Shown: one piece after another, positions 24,283 to 36,079 of the stretch
How the letters are laid out: each line of letters starts with the position of its first letter
Numbering within the stretch: the first letter of the stretch is position 1
Assembly: GCA_020740775.1 (NCBI GenBank)
Contig: JAHEWK010000001.1
Span: 2,790,001 to 2,854,000, forward strand
DNA: 64,000 nt
Reading direction: 5' to 3'
Source of the DNA: Ilyonectria destructans
Taxonomy: Eukaryota > Ascomycota > Sordariomycetes > Hypocreales > Nectriaceae
Notes under the pieces: generated by a model
What the model was told of the DNA's origin: nothing
What the model saw: the letters and a program-made list of their open reading frames with translations, nothing else
Database searches by the model: none
Program-made: the position numbers and the translations under genes

Positions 24283-24303
24283 GTACGGAGTACGGAGTAC
24301 GTA
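24283..24303. repeat. Overlapping TACGGAG/TACGGAGTA repeat
   Basis: Two tandem TACGGAG units running into TACGGAGTACGTA. The reverse-complement form TACTCCGTAC occurs about 370 bases upstream at about 23922-23931. Confidence 0.8.
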
Positions 24304-26826
24304 TGCAATCAGAAGCGAACGCAGCTAGCAGATGCCCGCCCACAGCTCGCAAGTGCGTTGCGTTCGTGGGATGGCGCGCTGGCCAGAACCATGGTTCCGC
24401 ACTTTTGGTTTCGGTCCGTGGCTCGGGGTGGTGAACCGCCTACCCGCCGCTCGCCTCCACTGCAAGGAGCCCAGCTGGTCCGCCCCAGAAGTCCCCCAGT
24501 CCGTGGCTTGTTTCCTCCCCACGATCCCTTGGCCTGTCACCAAGCTGCCAGTGGACGGATGGCTTGCTTTTGGCTTCTTTGCAGCGCACACCATCTTGCC
24601 CATAGCGTGGTCGCTAGGGTCGTCGTCAGGGCTAGTCAATGTCGTCCAGTGTCGGAGCCCGTCGGTGCCAAAGGCGATGGATGCATGGAGTGGACTCGCC
24701 AATGAGACCAATGCATCACATACCACCACCATCTACCAGAGGCAACACCCGAACATTCCGTCTGTTGGTGGGGACACGACGGCCATTTGTCTTTTAGACT
24801 GCTATCGGATGCAATGCTCTCGCCAGGTTCACCGTGGCCATCAGCCGTCTTCGTCTCCTTGTCTAGCCAACGTGCATACACGGGCCCAACACCCACCAGA
24901 CGTTGGGCTTTTCGAGTGTCTTCGATGAGCATAATCCCCCGAGATTGAGTGTCAGCAACTTCTGCTACCGTGTTAAGGGAAAAAGCAATATCCAGTATTG
25001 GCTGCTTATGAGAACCGTGCCCACCTTGCGCGCTACAGTAGTTCTCTGGATGCTCCCTCCAGCTGGTGCTGCGGCTCCGATCCACCAACCTAACTGATCA
25101 GTCACCTCTTGTTGCCTTAGTTGCCATCAGTGACCAACCAGCCTAAAAAGCTATCGCCTACAGCAAGACATTTTTTCTTGATTGCCGCGCGAACACATCA
25201 TGTTCTCAACTTCCTTTGGTTCGGGATCTCCGCGACGGTGATGACGTGGTTGCACTCTCGCGTTCACCCAGTACCATGGCATCACGATGCCACACTATAC
25301 CACACTTAGTCGTACCTGCACCCTCTTCCAGAGTGAGCACGAGACCAAAGTAGTACTGGGGGAAGTTGCGGTTCTTAGGAAACGCCCTCCCCCCGCTGGT
25401 TCTCACCCACACCGGCTTGGCCCAGCATTCAACGGCTTGAGGCAACCAAGGATAGGCAGACCAGCTCTGTGCCCAACCCAACCAAGGGGTCCTAAAAGCA
25501 AGGCTATCCTCAGCTAGCTCTGCGAGGGATCTGTCACTTACATGCGTCCAGCACGGGAGGGGAACTCTAGCTTGTGAGACGGCCTAGATCCGGGACGCAT
25601 CGGTCGGATGAGGCAGCAAAGCCTGCCACCAAACTGCAGGCTGGCCTCTGCCGTGTCAGAGCGCCCTCAGGGCCGGGGCTCATACGTCTTATCCAGCCCT
25701 GTCCAACCCTATTCTAGATGTAAATCTTTGACTGAGCGGCAATCTCATCGTCCTCACTGGTACTCCCGTCTCGATCTGTTAGTTCATTTCCCAAATCTGT
25801 CCTTCTCCAGCGTGGCTGTCCCAGCCTCCTGGGCGCACAGGCACTACTCAAGCCTCCTAGTGGCCCGTTTCGGCGATCATTGCTTGGAGCAGTCGCCAAT
25901 CCCTGCGAACATCGCCATAGGGCGTTCGCTCGTACATCCGACCCTTGTACTAAAAAGGCTTCATACAGGATGGGTGGCAGCGGTGGGAGAGGACCGTCTC
26001 TACATCCCCATCTGGGTGAAAGAGTCGAGGCCCGGATAAGGGTCCGGAAGCTAAAGTACCTTGGAGGTAGAGGAATCCATCCTGTCGCCATGCTCAACCG
26101 GCCTCCTATAACGAGACGAAACGGCTACAGCCAAACCTACGCGCACTTCGTCCTATGGGCACGAGACATGTCATCAAACCTGTCTGATTGCATTGGTCTA
26201 TCCCGATTTCCCCTGTCGCACGTTTCAAAGCTATTCACGATACGAGATGGAATACATGGCTAGCTTGGCCGAGTTCATCTGTCATAATGGAAATGCGGGC
26301 AGTCATCCGTTTCGCCTAAGTGGCGTTCGGTGCTGTTGAGAAACATTAACAACACCAGCTCAGTGAGGCCTCAGTGCCAACCAACTCTCCTCCGCAGATG
26401 GGTTTTTGATCAGTCCCTTTGACTCCCTTGCTCCCCAAACTCCACCAAACCCTAAACGTGGTGGATATCATATTGCTTCTTTGGATTCCCATGGCTCATC
26501 CTATTGGCCATAGCCAGGGGCCAAATGCAGTGCCCCGCTTCCATGGATTCTGTTTTTGACTGCTCAGCTTTTGACCAGGCGCAAGTGCCTCTATGATGAT
26601 CATTGGCACTTTTCTACTGCTGATCCCCTCTTTACTTCCTCTCCGTGCCTATCGGAGGTAATGTGCTTCCTGGGTACTGCGCCCCGCTTATGGTGGCGAT
26701 GCTGCAAGTTGTCGCACGCGGGGATGGTACATAGTCCGCCTAGACTTGTCATCTGCCATTCGTACATCGTCGCATCGCCATGTACCCAGCAGACGGACGC
26801 CGGAAGTTGGTGAATGCATTCGCGGA

Positions 26827-26860
26827 CACACACACACGCACACACGCACGCATACGCAAC
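26827..26860. repeat. Degenerate CA/CACG microsatellite
   Basis: Run of CA dinucleotides interrupted by CG (ACACACACACGCACACACGCACG) following GCGGACA; further degenerate ACGTACATACG steps continue to about 26878. Confidence 0.85.
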
Positions 26861-29035
26861 ACGTACATACGTATATACAGATCCCCGCGACAGCCTCCAA
26901 GGGCGATTGTGATCGAGTTCAAGTTGCAGCCCAGCTCTCGACTATTCTCGTTTGTCAACAGGTGGGACCCTCTTGGGCGATAGCTCGGTGTGTCTAGTCT
27001 CTTCTGCCCAGCTCACAACTCTCTTACCCTACCCTGCCCTAGTCATCCCGAAAATGATCGCTTCTCAGATCATTCGTCAGATCTCACATACTACGTCAGG
27101 CCTTGTCTTGTCTCCTACCTGAACCAAGTTTTCTTTGCATCCTTCCACATATGGTCTAAGCTACGGGCCATGGTGGATCTTAGCCTCTGAGACAGACAGC
27201 GTGGCGAGCATGCCAGTCGGCTTAGAGCAGTGCATCTCATTGCTCGAGAGCCTCTCCCTTTGCTTTTGTCATACGATTTCTGATCAAGAGGATGCCTGCC
27301 CGCCTGGGTAGCCATCGAAGGAGAGCCATTGATGTCTCAGGCCTGGACCTGACCGTTGCTGACTACAAGTGGCAACGACCGATAAAGAGTCCGTCTTGTG
27401 CATCGCACCGATCGAACGCATCGCCCTGCGGTGGCCTTCCCATTTTCGGATCCCCTTGCCTTTTGCCTCCGGTTAGTTTCGCGCGTGTTAGTCTATTTTC
27501 AGGTGACACAAACTGTCCACACCAGACAGAGCCGAGGAACACAATTCAAACAAGCAATCAGAACCTGTAGATCGTCCTTTCCCCTCAGGTGTATTGTGTG
27601 CTTTTCTAGGCGAGTGTTCCATCTTCGAAACCTCCCTCAGCCGTCTGGCTCCGATGCGCATCCCTAATATTTCTCACGGCTAGACCAGCTGTTCTCTCCC
27701 ATCAATCCTTGCCCTTAGGTCCTCCGGCTCTTTGCCACCCGGATCTGAAGTGATGCTGTGCTTTTGCCTTCAATGATCCTTGTGCTACCAGGCACCTTTC
27801 CATTGTACCCACTCGGTCCCTCTCCGTCAGTCGCGGCCAACAGTGGCTCCCGGCTCCCGGCTGCCTGCCGTGGGACTCTGACGCGAGACATGCACTGAGG
27901 GAGCAAACGCCATATTCTTGCATTCTCAGGATGCATCACCAATGGATATGAGATGAGGCACCTCTTGCCCTGGCCAGTTTCAGGGTTCCACCTCTTGGGA
28001 CAGTTGGTTGTCGTACCGAGAGACTAGATGCGATCAGACCCCTCAAACTGGCCGCTTCATCCCCGTCGCCACTGACCAGTCACATAATCCGGGTGAGCCA
28101 ACGGTTTGTCGAAACGAGGGATACGCCATCGCGTTCGTCTACGCCCGCAACTGGTGCCCTGGATGGACATTGTTGCAACGGCGAAGGCATTAAGCATCCT
28201 CAAACAAGCCCAATTCAATATTCCACTTCGGCGCTGCGTCACCCTGACTGAGTCTCTGTCGCGTCTTCTTCACAATAACCCCGGGCCCCCGCCTCATGCG
28301 GGATCCCGTAGTCTGACGCCGGGCACCCTTCCTCCCTTGCCATCATCCTGCTTCATCTCGCCCCCCTTGTTCGCTTTCCGTCGAAATCCATTGGCTCTGC
28401 TTATGCGGATCGGGTCCCTGCAACTCGAGACATGCTGAATCTTGCGAGGTTGGTTACACCAGGATGATGCTCCAGGGCAGCCGTGACGGGGGGGGACTGC
28501 GGCCATCACGCCTCGGGAGCTTGCCTGACCCGCTGCCCGCTGCACCTGCGTGCTTGATCGGGTCCTCTCCGTAGTGGCTAGATGTTGGAGCCTTTTGCAG
28601 GTGAGTGGGGTTTGAAGACTTGCTGAGTGGGTTGGATTGCGATCCAGATCAACTGTGAGGCTGGCTTCGACAGACATTGACCACGTTATCGTGTCTTTGC
28701 ATCGGGAGCTAGAGCAGGCAGGCCAAGATTTGGGTCGCGTCGCAGTCGGGTCGGCTCTTCTCGTCAACTCGTGGCTTACCCTCCCTTCAGGCTCCATGTG
28801 GGAGGCGGGTATTGACTTGGGGCGAGCCTCGTGTGCTCTCATCACAGTCCTCTATTGTTTACTTCTAGACCCAGGTGTGGCGCATCTCGCGCCGCCAAAT
28901 CCCCATCTTTAACGATAGTTCTGCCGCAAAGGCGCCATTGAGGCGCACGAAGGCTAGTGCAGGAGGTTTGACAACTTCCCAAGGTATAGGTACACATCGG
29001 CCTACAGTATAATACAGTGCGTAGCGGTGTCTTCC

Positions 29036-29155
29036 AATACCTACCTACCTAATCAGCCCCCTCAGATCTTTATTATTTAGTACTTAGGTGATGTACTAAA
29101 TTCAATTCTTATTTCTAAAAGTAAGGGTTTACTACTATTACTTAGGTAGTTGATC
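29036..29155. repeat. AT-rich patch with TACCTACC motif and inverted repeat
   Basis: A sharp AT-rich island inside GC-richer surroundings. It starts with ATACCTACCTACCTAATC, contains an exact 8-bp inverted repeat (TTTAGTAC at 29076-29083, GTACTAAA at 29093-29100) and two ACTTAGGT copies. No coding potential. Origin unknown; an eroded insertion is possible. Confidence 0.6.
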
Positions 29156-29846
29156 GGTCGCAGATTATACTGTGTGGGGGCTGTCCTGATACCATTGAAC
29201 TGTCAAACTTCCTGCGCCAGCCTTCGTACACAATACCTCGACGGCGATCCTCTTTCATCCTGCAGCTAGCTCCTCTACTGCAAGGTTCATCCCTCTCCCT
29301 TCGCTGCACGTTGAGACGGTTGTAGCCGGACCACGTTGATCTGGAGCCGCTATCTTCTGAAGCGCGTTGTGGCTGGCAGCTTTATGGCTTTTAGATGCTT
29401 CTGGGCATCGCATTGCGGTGTTTTGACAGTGGGACTCGTGGGTCTAGAATAGACAGCACGTGTGGGCGGCAGTGGCTTGCTTGCACGTTGTTAAATGAGG
29501 CTTCCACGCGGGACGACGGCTCCATCGTCTATGAGGGGTGCAGTTCATGCTCAGTTATAGGTTCTGAACGTCCATTTAGCGAGATGGCTTCTTGGCGTGT
29601 CCCCTTACCTATTCCTGTTTGTACCCAGAGGAGCCTCGCTCAGGATCAAGACGCTCCCAGATTCATTCCTCTCGTGCAAGAACATGGCCTCTAAAAGGTT
29701 GTTACCAACAGCTATCTTAACAAGGTTCTGACTACCTCATACACAAGGCAAGGCAACATCCTTCAGTAGAAGCACACTCCATTTTGGTCGCAGCTGGTAT
29801 TCAATTCGTGTAATCGTAAACATTCCCTTCGGCAGCGTGAGACTAG

Positions 29847-31118
29847 CTACAGCCTAGATGCAGCAGCCTCTTCGTCAACCTCGCCAAACAAGTTCATAAA
29901 CGCCGTGTGTACCTCATCCGTTAAATCACTGGCCTGGAGACTTCGCCCTTTCTTCGCAAAGGCCAAGCGGGAACACTCCTAATCGATTATCAGTATGTCG
30001 TGCGCAATTGGCGTGCTTTGGTAGTAGAAAGCTGTTGTTTCCAACTGAAGAGGTAATGAGAAAGATGGAATAAGACTCACCTTTGTAATGGCACTTCCGG
30101 CGAATGCTGCGAGTCCAATCGTCTCATGCTCGCCAAGGGGATTCTCACCCACATCCCACAGACGGTCTAAGTAGGCCTTCCTCCATCCCAGGAGAGTAGC
30201 CACGGCGCCGGTCAGCGTATCCCCTTGTCCGCCGCTCCTCTTCTTGCCACCTATAAGATCCACCGTCAGAGTTATCTCGCCGTTGGAGATGTAATCTTTG
30301 CCGCCCTTCTGTATAATCGTCACGCCCTGCAGCGCCTTGGACAGCGCTTCCACCTTGGCTGTCTCTCCAGCGTCCTCCTGGACCTCCAATCGCAGCGCCT
30401 CGCACAGCCGGCCGAACTCGACGACGTTCGGCGTCAACACCGCACCTGTGTAGCCCATCACCAACCCAGGGTCTTTCTGCACGACCAGCAGAGCGTCGGC
30501 GTCGAGGACCATGGGTATGTTGCGGTCGCGGGCTGCGCGGATGACCCGTGCCACCGTGGCTTGCATGAGGGGATCGCGGCCGAGGCCTGGGCCGACGACG
30601 AGGACGTGGAGGCGCGGAAGCATGTCGATGACCTTGCCGGAGATGTGCTCGGGGTCGCTCTCAGGATCTTTCGAGAGCGTCGAGTGCGTCGGGATCGGGG
30701 CGGAGGCGACCTGGCTCGGGGACGACGTCTGGCGCATCAGAGGATGGACCATGAGGTTCGGAGAGTACGTCTTGATGACGGCAGCGGCGGCGGGTGTGCA
30801 GATGACATGGGACTATATCTAGTGAGCAACACAACGAACAATCTGCGCTGAAGCGATTCAGCTCCCTTCTGCAGCAAGCACACTCACCATATCACATCCC
30901 AGCCTCGCACTCGCCATGGCGGAAAAGTACGGCGCGCCGGTATAGTCCTCGCTGCCTCCAATAACCGCCACCCGTCCCAGCTGGCCTGCGCGCGTCAGTC
31001 CACGGCGTCGTCACGCTCCGGGGACACAAGCACCTCACGAACCCTTATGGAACCGCTCCAGCATCGGCGGGACCATCCGCTGAGCGCGGGCGAGAATGTC
31101 CTTTGTTGCGACAGACAT
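29847..31118 (-). CDS. ATP-dependent (S)-NAD(P)H-hydrate dehydratase (NNRD, CARKD family)
   Basis: Repairs damaged hydrated NADH and NADPH by ATP-dependent dehydration, working with the NAXE epimerase. Predicted 345 aa in four minus-strand exons: 31118-31043, 30985-30888, 30812-30081, 29978-29847. The ribokinase-like family pattern is clear: [22 protein letters not shown] across the first splice, [17 protein letters not shown] across the second, [33 protein letters not shown], and the catalytic [10 protein letters not shown] with its anion hole and Asp base. The first donor is GTTCGT rather than the usual GTAAGT. Start 31118 ([11 protein letters not shown]) has A at -3, but the same frame stays open to an upstream ATG at 31298, which would add 60 residues that could be a targeting peptide. 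Confidence 0.93.
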
Positions 31119-31783
31119 GTTGAGCGCCGCACCGTCGGTCGACATGGCAGTGACGTAGCGAAGGACGTTGGGCGGCGAGGGATGAGAGAGTCTCGATGTT
31201 GGAGGCGAGGTGGTGGTGGTGGGGAGTGGGGTGATATGGGGGACGGTAGTTTCGGATGAAGAAGGAATTGAGCACCAACAAGCAAAAGAGGAGCCCAAAA
31301 GATGCGCTGAAAGGTCGCGGGGTTATATATCTAACATCAACAAAGCACGATGTAACAGAATGGTCAATAATGATGTGAGCCATGGCGGAGAAGCAGGTTC
31401 ATGATGTCACAGCTGCCAGGGAAGCTTCATGAGGGGACGGGTAGTTGACGCCACGGCCGACATCGCTGCAAGCTCAGAACTTTGTTCAAATGCAATTTTC
31501 ACTTAAAGAGCAGAGCCTCACAAGGACGTTGTGTTGTTAAAGTGTGTATCACAGATTTTGTGAACAAAAGGAATCGAGGGCGTTCATTGAGTTTTGTGCT
31601 CTATTTTACAAGTGGCAATACGACAGGCGAATCTCCCTCAACTCATCCTGTCGCTCCCCGTCAGGCGCAACCCCTCGACTATTCCCTCCGCAAGAGAGAA
31701 AAACAACTACAGTACTTCGGTATAGACAGCAGCATCCCCAAAAGCCCCCGTTATGCTCCGCGCATGATGCTTTTGATTATGAT
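31119..31783. other. Intergenic region, NAD(P)HX dehydratase upstream flank and ATP1 3' end
   Basis: 665 bases; the part next to 31119 is promoter/leader or extra N-terminal coding sequence of the dehydratase, and the part near 31783 is the 3' flank of ATP1. Nothing else recognised. Confidence 0.6.
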
Positions 31784-33892
31784 TTAACCCAAGAAGCTCT
31801 TGACGAAGGTCTGGGTGACGTCACGGAGCTTGGCCTCGGTCTCCTTGCTAAGGGCACCCTCCTTGTCGATGATGGCAAGGAGCTCAGACTCGTTGGTCTT
31901 GAGGTGGGCAAGGAAGTCAGACTCCCACTGGAGAATCTTGTCGACGGGGACGGTATCGAGGAAACCGTTGACACCAGCGAAGATAAGGGGAACCATCTCG
32001 TTGACGGCCATAGGGGAGTACTGCTTCTGCTTGAGGAGCTCGGTCAGACGCTCACCACGGTTGAGGACCTGCTTGGTAGCGGCATCAAGATCGGAACCGA
32101 ACTGAGCGAAGGCGGCGACCTCACGGTACTGGGCCAAGAACAGCTTCAGGGAACCAGCGACCTGCTTCATGGCCTTGACCTGGGCAGCGGAACCGACACG
32201 GGAGACGGAAAGACCGACGTTGATGGCGGGTCGGATACCCTTGTAGAAGAGCTCGGCCTCCAAGAAGATCTGACCATCAGTGATGGAAATAACGTTGGTG
32301 GGAATGTAGGCGGAGACATCACCACCCTGGGTCTCAATGACGGGAAGGGCAGTCATGGAACCACCACCAAGCTTGATGTTCATCTTGGCAGCACGCTCGA
32401 GGAGACGAGAGTGGAGGTAGAAGACATCACCGGGGTAAGCCTCACGACCGGGGGGGCGACGGAGGAGCAGAGACATCTGGCGGTAGGCAACGGCCTGCTT
32501 GGACAGATCGTCGAAGATGACCAGGGAGTGCTTTCCATTATCACGGAACCACTCTCCCAAAGTAGCACCAGTGAAGGGAGCGAGGTACTGGAGAGGAGCG
32601 GCCTCGGAGGCGGTGGCAGCGACGACGATGGAGTACTTCATGGCGTCGTTCTCCTCAAGGGTCTGGACGAGCTGAGCAACGGTGGATCGCTTCTGGCCGA
32701 CGGCAACGTAGATGCAGTAGAGCTTCTTGGTCTCGTCGTTGGTGTTGTTCCATCGCTTCTGGTTGAGGATGGTGTCGAGACCAACGGCAGTCTTACCGGT
32801 CTGACGATCACCAATGATCAGCTCACGCTGACCACGGCCGATGGGAACCATGGCGTCGATGGACTTGAGACCAGTCTGGACGGGCTCGTTGACGGACTGG
32901 CGAGGCAGAATGCCGGGAGCCTTGAGCTGGGCACGTCGTCGCTCGGTGGTCTTGATGGGACCCTTGCCATCAATGGGGTTACCGAGAGCGTCGACGACAC
33001 GGCCAAGCATCTCGGGGCCGACGGGGATATCGACCTTTGGTTGTTAGTTAGTCTTGGTGTCGATTCATTTGGTTTACAGGTGAAGCTTACAATCTCACCG
33101 GTACGCTTGACGGTCTCACCCTCCTTGACGAGACGATCGGAACCGAACAGCACAACACCGACCTGGCCGGCCTCGAGGTTCATGCACATGCCCTTGACGC
33201 CGGAGGCGAACCTATAGCTCGTTAGCTTTGACGTGAACCGTGATGCTCCAATTTTTCGCTCGTAACATACTCGACAAGCTCCTCAGCCTGGACGTTGGCC
33301 ATACCGTGCACACGGGCGATACCATCACTAGAAAGCCAGAGTCAGTTTAATTGATCCCCAATTGTGTTCCCAGAGCCCCCTTGATGGATGAGCTGGCTGG
33401 AAGGCCAGCTTGTCCGGGCGCTCTCAAAGCTCCACATACCCGACGGAGAGGACACGACCAGTCTCAGCAAGGTTGGCCTCCTCCTGGACACCGCGAATTC
33501 GCTGCTCAAGGATGGAAGAAACCTCGGTGGGAGAGGCCTTGGCGTCGGAGGCGTAGGATCGGACAGCGTTGATGGCTGCGGGTGCGGCATTTCGAGTCTG
33601 AGGCGAAAAAGAGTTAGCCGAAGCCCGAAAATCCCACCACCAGATGAGTAGCGACAACGGCGACAAAGAGCTCGGAAAAGCTCATTGGATGGCTCGGATG
33701 TTGATCCAACCACTCAATTGAGCTCCCTCGATGGTTTGCCGATGGATGCACGTTGTTTTGGGGTCGTGGTTGATGGCCGATGGCCGCGAGGCGGATTCGG
33801 GGCTCGGGAGCAACACTTACCGCGGCGACTCTGCCAGCAGCAGAGACGGCGCCGACGGCGCGCGTCGACTGTCGGAGAGCGTTCCGGAACAT
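31784..33892 (-). CDS. ATP1: ATP synthase subunit alpha, mitochondrial
   Basis: Alpha subunit of the F1 catalytic head of mitochondrial ATP synthase; forms the noncatalytic nucleotide sites with beta. Predicted 552 aa, the usual length. Five minus-strand exons: 33892-33821, 33597-33440, 33327-33271, 33211-33091, 33034-31784. The N-terminus [15 protein letters not shown] is a basic, acid-free presequence. The body shows [22 protein letters not shown], the P-loop GDRQTGKT near residue 211, and the F1 alpha/beta signature [14 protein letters not shown]. Exon 1 encodes only the presequence, and its intron is long for this genome (223 nt). Codon use is strongly biased to C-ending codons, as expected for high expression; the absence of stops in the opposite strand over this gene is a by-product. 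CCAAT-containing palindromes lie upstream. Confidence 0.98.
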
Positions 33893-34246
33893 ATTAAGAG
33901 AGGTACGGGAGGTTTTGGAGATGAAAGGAGAGCAATTGCAACAAGGTGCAATTGGAGGGAGGGGAGATTGGGGAGTGTGGTGCTGCCTTTGCAGGAGAGC
34001 AAATGGAGATTTTTGAGAGAGGACAGTGATGGCGAGCAGAGTCTGTCTGAGGGAGAAAGTGGGCTCAGCTGGTCCAACCGCCCAATCAGGGCCCACTGCG
34101 CGGTTTTGCCTGGAACTCCCGAGGCAGCCTTAACAATTTATTAGCTTATTGTTAGCCGCTCCATTTCGGACCTTCATTTCGTCCGCCGAGGACACGTCCG
34201 ATGCCGCCTCTTGTCAACCCTGGCAACGTTTTGCAGTGACGAGACA

Positions 34247-34298
34247 TTGCCAATTGGCAATTTCAGGTCCAATTCTATAGTCAACTAATTGACTATAG
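34247..34298. promoter_or_regulatory. Two adjacent perfect palindromes upstream of ATP1
   Basis: TTGCCAATTGGCAA at 34247-34260 is a perfect 14-bp palindrome holding CCAAT on one strand and ATTGG on the other. Fourteen bases further on, CTATAGTCAA (34275-34284) and TTGACTATAG (34289-34298) form an exact 10-bp inverted repeat around CTAA. They lie about 355-407 bases upstream of the ATP1 start codon. A role as CCAAT-binding-complex or other dimer site is inference. Confidence 0.55.
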
Positions 34299-35115
34299 AC
34301 AACTCCGGGACCAAATAGGCCTCGTTATGGTGCTGCGTGGTCAGCCCCGAACCTCGCATCTCTAGCAACTCCCGTACCGCCGACCGACCGGCATTACCCG
34401 GGTTGGCATGGACAAGTTAGTGCCTGGGAAATGTGGTTGGCGAATGCGCCAGGGACCTGTGACAGCTTGGCCCAACGAGAAATCAATTCGCGGTGGACCT
34501 CTGCTGGCATGGTGACCGGCTACGGCTGTACACCTCAGCGGCTCAGCCTTTGCCAGGAAAGTTCCAGGTATTCTAGCAATACCAGGGGAGGTCCACAACA
34601 CTATGCAGAGTACATGAGGCCTGGAGGACCGCCAAGGAGGCTGCGCGTCCTCACTGGACACGGGGCAGTGGCCTGGCCGGCCGGACTGGCGGGAGCTGCT
34701 ATTACCCGTGTTAAAGCCTCGCAGCCTTTCTCATTTCACTCCGGTCGCCGGTGACGGCTCCCCCATGCTGCTCCAGATGCCATAGCGGTCAATCTGGGGT
34801 TCTTCTCCACTGAAAACATTTGTGTGGTATCCTCAAATCCCGTCGTGGTGGACAACCGGGGTGGCTGTCCCCAACGAGATTCCAGTGTCCGATTGTCCGT
34901 ACCTGCTCCAGGCGCAGAGTCAGCATGTACTTACCCATCCATAAATACTCCGGCATTCTGCAGAGGTTGCGAGATCGCAATTGCACGTTGATGAATCCGA
35001 AACGCGACTCCATCTCTACAGGCATCGTCAAAAATGGGCAGACGTGCTCTCCATATGAGATGAATGGCAGACAATGGGGGCACCACGCTCAGTCGCACTT
35101 CCGCCGAACATCAGC

Positions 35116-35143
35116 CCAACATCATAAGTCCAACATCATAAGT
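35116..35143. repeat. 14-bp direct tandem repeat
   Basis: CCAACATCATAAGT is present twice head to tail; shorter CCAACATCA copies follow to about 35175. Confidence 0.9.
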
Positions 35144-35445
35144 CGAATAATCAGTCATAGTTCAGTCCAACATCACCATTCGTAAATCAGTCGTACATCA
35201 GGCAGGATGGTTTCTCTGGGGTGTTGAGGGAACAGGATCAAATGAAGCGCCGCCTGTCAGGCAAGAATGGCATCTGTCACATTCAACAGTGAATACTGGA
35301 AAGCCGGCAGAGGCGCCGGTCGGTCTCTAAGGCCGTAGCTCGACTCAATTTCAAGTCGAGCTGATGCAAAGGCAACAAGAAATACATGCCCATGTAATTT
35401 TCCCCTAATATTCGCCATGACCATCCGTGAAAGACAAGAAACCAT

Positions 35446-36079
35446 TTATCGGACAATGCCGTCGAAGCGAGACTTGAACCACTTGACGGTCTCATCGCGC
35501 TTGATGCGGTGGGTGGCACCAATTCTGTTCTTGGTGCGGCGACGGCGGGTGACGCGCTCACCAGGTCGGGTCATGCAGCAGTAGAAGTCCATGCCGTAGA
35601 TACCGATCGAGGGGTCGTACTTGATACCGAGATCGATGTGCTCGCTGATACCGAAGCCGAAGTTGCCGGTCTCGGAGAAGTTGCGCTTGCGGAGCTCGTA
35701 CTCCTTGACCTTGAGGCCACGCTCGAGAATCTCCTCAGCCTTGATGGTTGTCAGCACCTTGTCGCCATGGTTCGCACAAATATTTGTCAATTTACCTTAG
35801 GGCCTCGGACGGTGACGTGGACAGAGATCTTCTCGTTACGTCGGATACCGAAGGTACGGACGGTGTAGCGGGCCTTGCCTGGTTGAGGAGTCAGATCGAG
35901 TCGCTTCGCATCGTTCAGGAATTCGCCAACGTACTGTACACGGGGGTTTGACCGGACAGCTGCTCGAGCACCTTGGCGGCACGGGTGAGTCTGTCACCAG
36001 ATTCACCGACGGAAATGTTCAGAACCAGCTTCTGGATCTTGAGCTCCCGCATGGGGTTGCTAGTCTTCTCGGACGCCAT
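35446..36079 (-). CDS. RPL11: 60S ribosomal protein L11 (uL5)
   Basis: Large-subunit ribosomal protein that binds 5S rRNA in the central protuberance. Predicted 173 aa in three minus-strand exons: 36079-35935, 35878-35796, 35739-35446, with 56-nt introns and canonical ends. Matches the family along its length: [48 protein letters not shown] across the first splice, [63 protein letters not shown]. Start [13 protein letters not shown] fits the usual position of the conserved PMREL block. Divergent from the SmB gene. Confidence 0.98.

Larger units (their letters stand above)
22813..29846. other. Seven-kilobase gene-poor region
   Basis: No protein with recognisable motifs is visible on either strand. 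The largest frame (23014-24081, minus, 355 codons) is a low-complexity His/Pro/Ser/Thr translation that overlaps the probable leader of the 21178-22812 gene. Other frames (24332-24928, 25608-26039, 28294-28845) lack domain-like features. Sub-features include GCAGTT/GATGCG-type simple repeats at 23384-23510, a TACGGAG tandem at 24283-24303, a CA-rich microsatellite near 26827-26860, and an AT-rich patch at 29036-29155. Long noncoding transcripts or small secreted-protein genes cannot be excluded by eye. Confidence 0.55.
33893..35445. other. Intergenic region upstream of ATP1 and downstream of RPL11
   Basis: 1.55 kb. The half next to 33893 is the ATP1 upstream region, with a CCAAT box at about 34082 and the palindromes listed separately. 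The 35100-35200 part carries a 14-bp tandem duplication and related AACATCA words. No gene recognised. Confidence 0.6.

Noticed and set aside
31544..33217. 557-codon open frame on the plus strand
   Set aside because: Exactly antisense to ATP1. Strong C-ending codon bias in ATP1 removes stops from the opposite strand; the translation has a repetitive Gly/Leu/Asp composition and no domain.
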